Assembly: GCA_019057975.1 (NCBI GenBank)
Contig: JAHLWJ010000301.1
Span: 1-5,733 of the forward strand
Source: Promethearchaeota archaeon
GTDB taxonomy: Archaea; Asgardarchaeota; Lokiarchaeia; Sigynarchaeales; SOKP01
DNA: 5,733 nucleotides
Reading direction: 5' to 3'
The notes beneath the pieces are model-generated. The model made no database searches. It had not been told where the DNA came from and worked only from the letters and a program-made list of their open reading frames with translations. The position numbers were made by a program, and so were the translations under genes. Numbering within the stretch: the stretch's first letter is position 1; every line of letters starts with the position of its first letter. This document shows, piece by piece, positions 5,392 through 5,733 of the stretch.

Positions 5392-5733
5392 TAAATTTTC
5401 TTTGTTCATCTCCAAGAAATCAAGCATAACAAAATCTTTAAAGCTAAGAATTTTTAAATTATCCAACAAACCTACTTCATTAGATTCAATTAATTTCCTA
5501 TATTCTTTATGATTTAAAATTAAAATGAATATGAAATATTGCGAGAAAAAATTTTCTAGTAGTTTTTTAATATCTTTTAAATTGTTATCTTCTAATATTA
5601 AAAATAAAATTTTCTCTTCAATAAAGAAAAGATTTGGCTTTAGACGATAATAATCTAAATTGTTCAATTGCAGGTTTTTAACAAATTGAGTGTTAAACTT
5701 AGAGATATCCTGAAAATTAAAATGACTTAATGA
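5377..5733 (-). CDS. C-terminal part of an unrecognised protein, open to the right edge
   Basis: The reading frame is open from the right edge to a TAA at 5379-5377, giving 118 visible residues and a start outside the window. A TTG at 5667 has been taken as a start, but the frame continues upstream without a stop, so a 96-residue version is probably an artefact of demanding a start codon. I do not recognise the family. The visible part is rich in Leu, Ile, Phe, Asn and Lys. It alternates short hydrophobic strands ('ILFLIL', 'YFIFILIL') with charged helical stretches, suggesting a cytosolic alpha/beta fold more than a membrane protein, with no Cys and no clear catalytic motif. It is convergent with uL23 and overlaps its last 15 bases. 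Base composition matches the minus-strand genes on the left. The lack of any homology call makes this moderate. Confidence 0.55.
   Translation of the reverse strand, partial: SLSHFNFQDISKFNTQFVKNLQLNNLDYYRLKPNLFFIEEKILFLILEDNNLKDIKKLLENFFSQYFIFILILNHKEYRKLIESNEVGLLDNLKILSFKDFVMLDFLEMNKENLLKNA
5384..5402 (+). terminator. T-rich termination region after uL23
   Basis: A TTTTTT run (5384-5389) spans the uL23 stop codon, and TTTTCTTT (5396-5403) follows. Archaeal polymerase ends transcripts at T-rich tracts without needing a hairpin, so the uL3-uL4-uL23 mRNA may stop here before running into the convergent gene. T-tracts are common in this A+T-rich DNA, so the call is tentative. Confidence 0.4.

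Noticed and set aside
1..5733. CRISPR array, insertion sequence, tRNA or rRNA gene
   Set aside because: No regularly spaced direct repeats, transposase-like protein, terminal inverted repeats or cloverleaf-like GC-rich islands were found; repeated A/T words are explained by base composition.

Overview
This A+T-rich window looks archaeal. The three ribosomal proteins are of the archaeal/eukaryotic type, and the other recognisable genes belong to an archaeal type IV pilus/archaellum-like export machine. Several stretches of uL3 and uL4 (uL3 'APRHGSL', 'FLPRKR', 'ACIG-WHPARV'; uL4 'APGG') read closer to the eukaryotic proteins than most archaeal ones do. Together with the base composition this suggests an Asgard archaeon of Lokiarchaeia-like type. 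That placement is inference from motifs only; no tree could be built.

Layout. The left half (1-3169, minus strand) is a tightly packed transcription unit, read right to left: a 725-aa secretion/pilus ATPase of the GspE/PilB/archaeal FlaI type (3169-992), a 137-aa pilin-like protein with a class III signal peptide (975-562), and a T2SSF/TadC-type membrane platform protein (541 down to the left edge). The platform gene is interrupted by an in-frame TAG at 79-77. The same frame continues with clear family-like sequence to the window edge, so this is a nonsense mutation, a sequence error or a recoded codon. The right half (3301-5391, plus strand) is a ribosomal protein cluster uL3-uL4-uL23. It ends against a convergent, unrecognised minus-strand gene that enters from the right edge and overlaps uL23 by 15 bases. 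uL2, which commonly follows uL23, is not there.

The two units are divergent and share a 131-bp intergenic region (3170-3300) that holds candidate TATA elements and a 7-bp-arm inverted repeat. uL3 and uL4 each have GTGATT shortly before ATG, uL23 has GAGGTG before a TTG start, and the ATPase gene has no visible ribosome binding site and may be leaderless.

Function. The ATPase would power assembly of filaments of the pilin-like protein through the platform protein in the cytoplasmic membrane. The ATPase has lost two usually conserved residues around its Walker B and His boxes and carries extra CxxC pairs, so it may be a diverged member. The ribosomal proteins belong to the large subunit; uL3 reaches the peptidyl transferase centre, uL4 lines the exit tunnel and uL23 sits at the tunnel exit. 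No CRISPR array, insertion sequence, tRNA or rRNA was seen.
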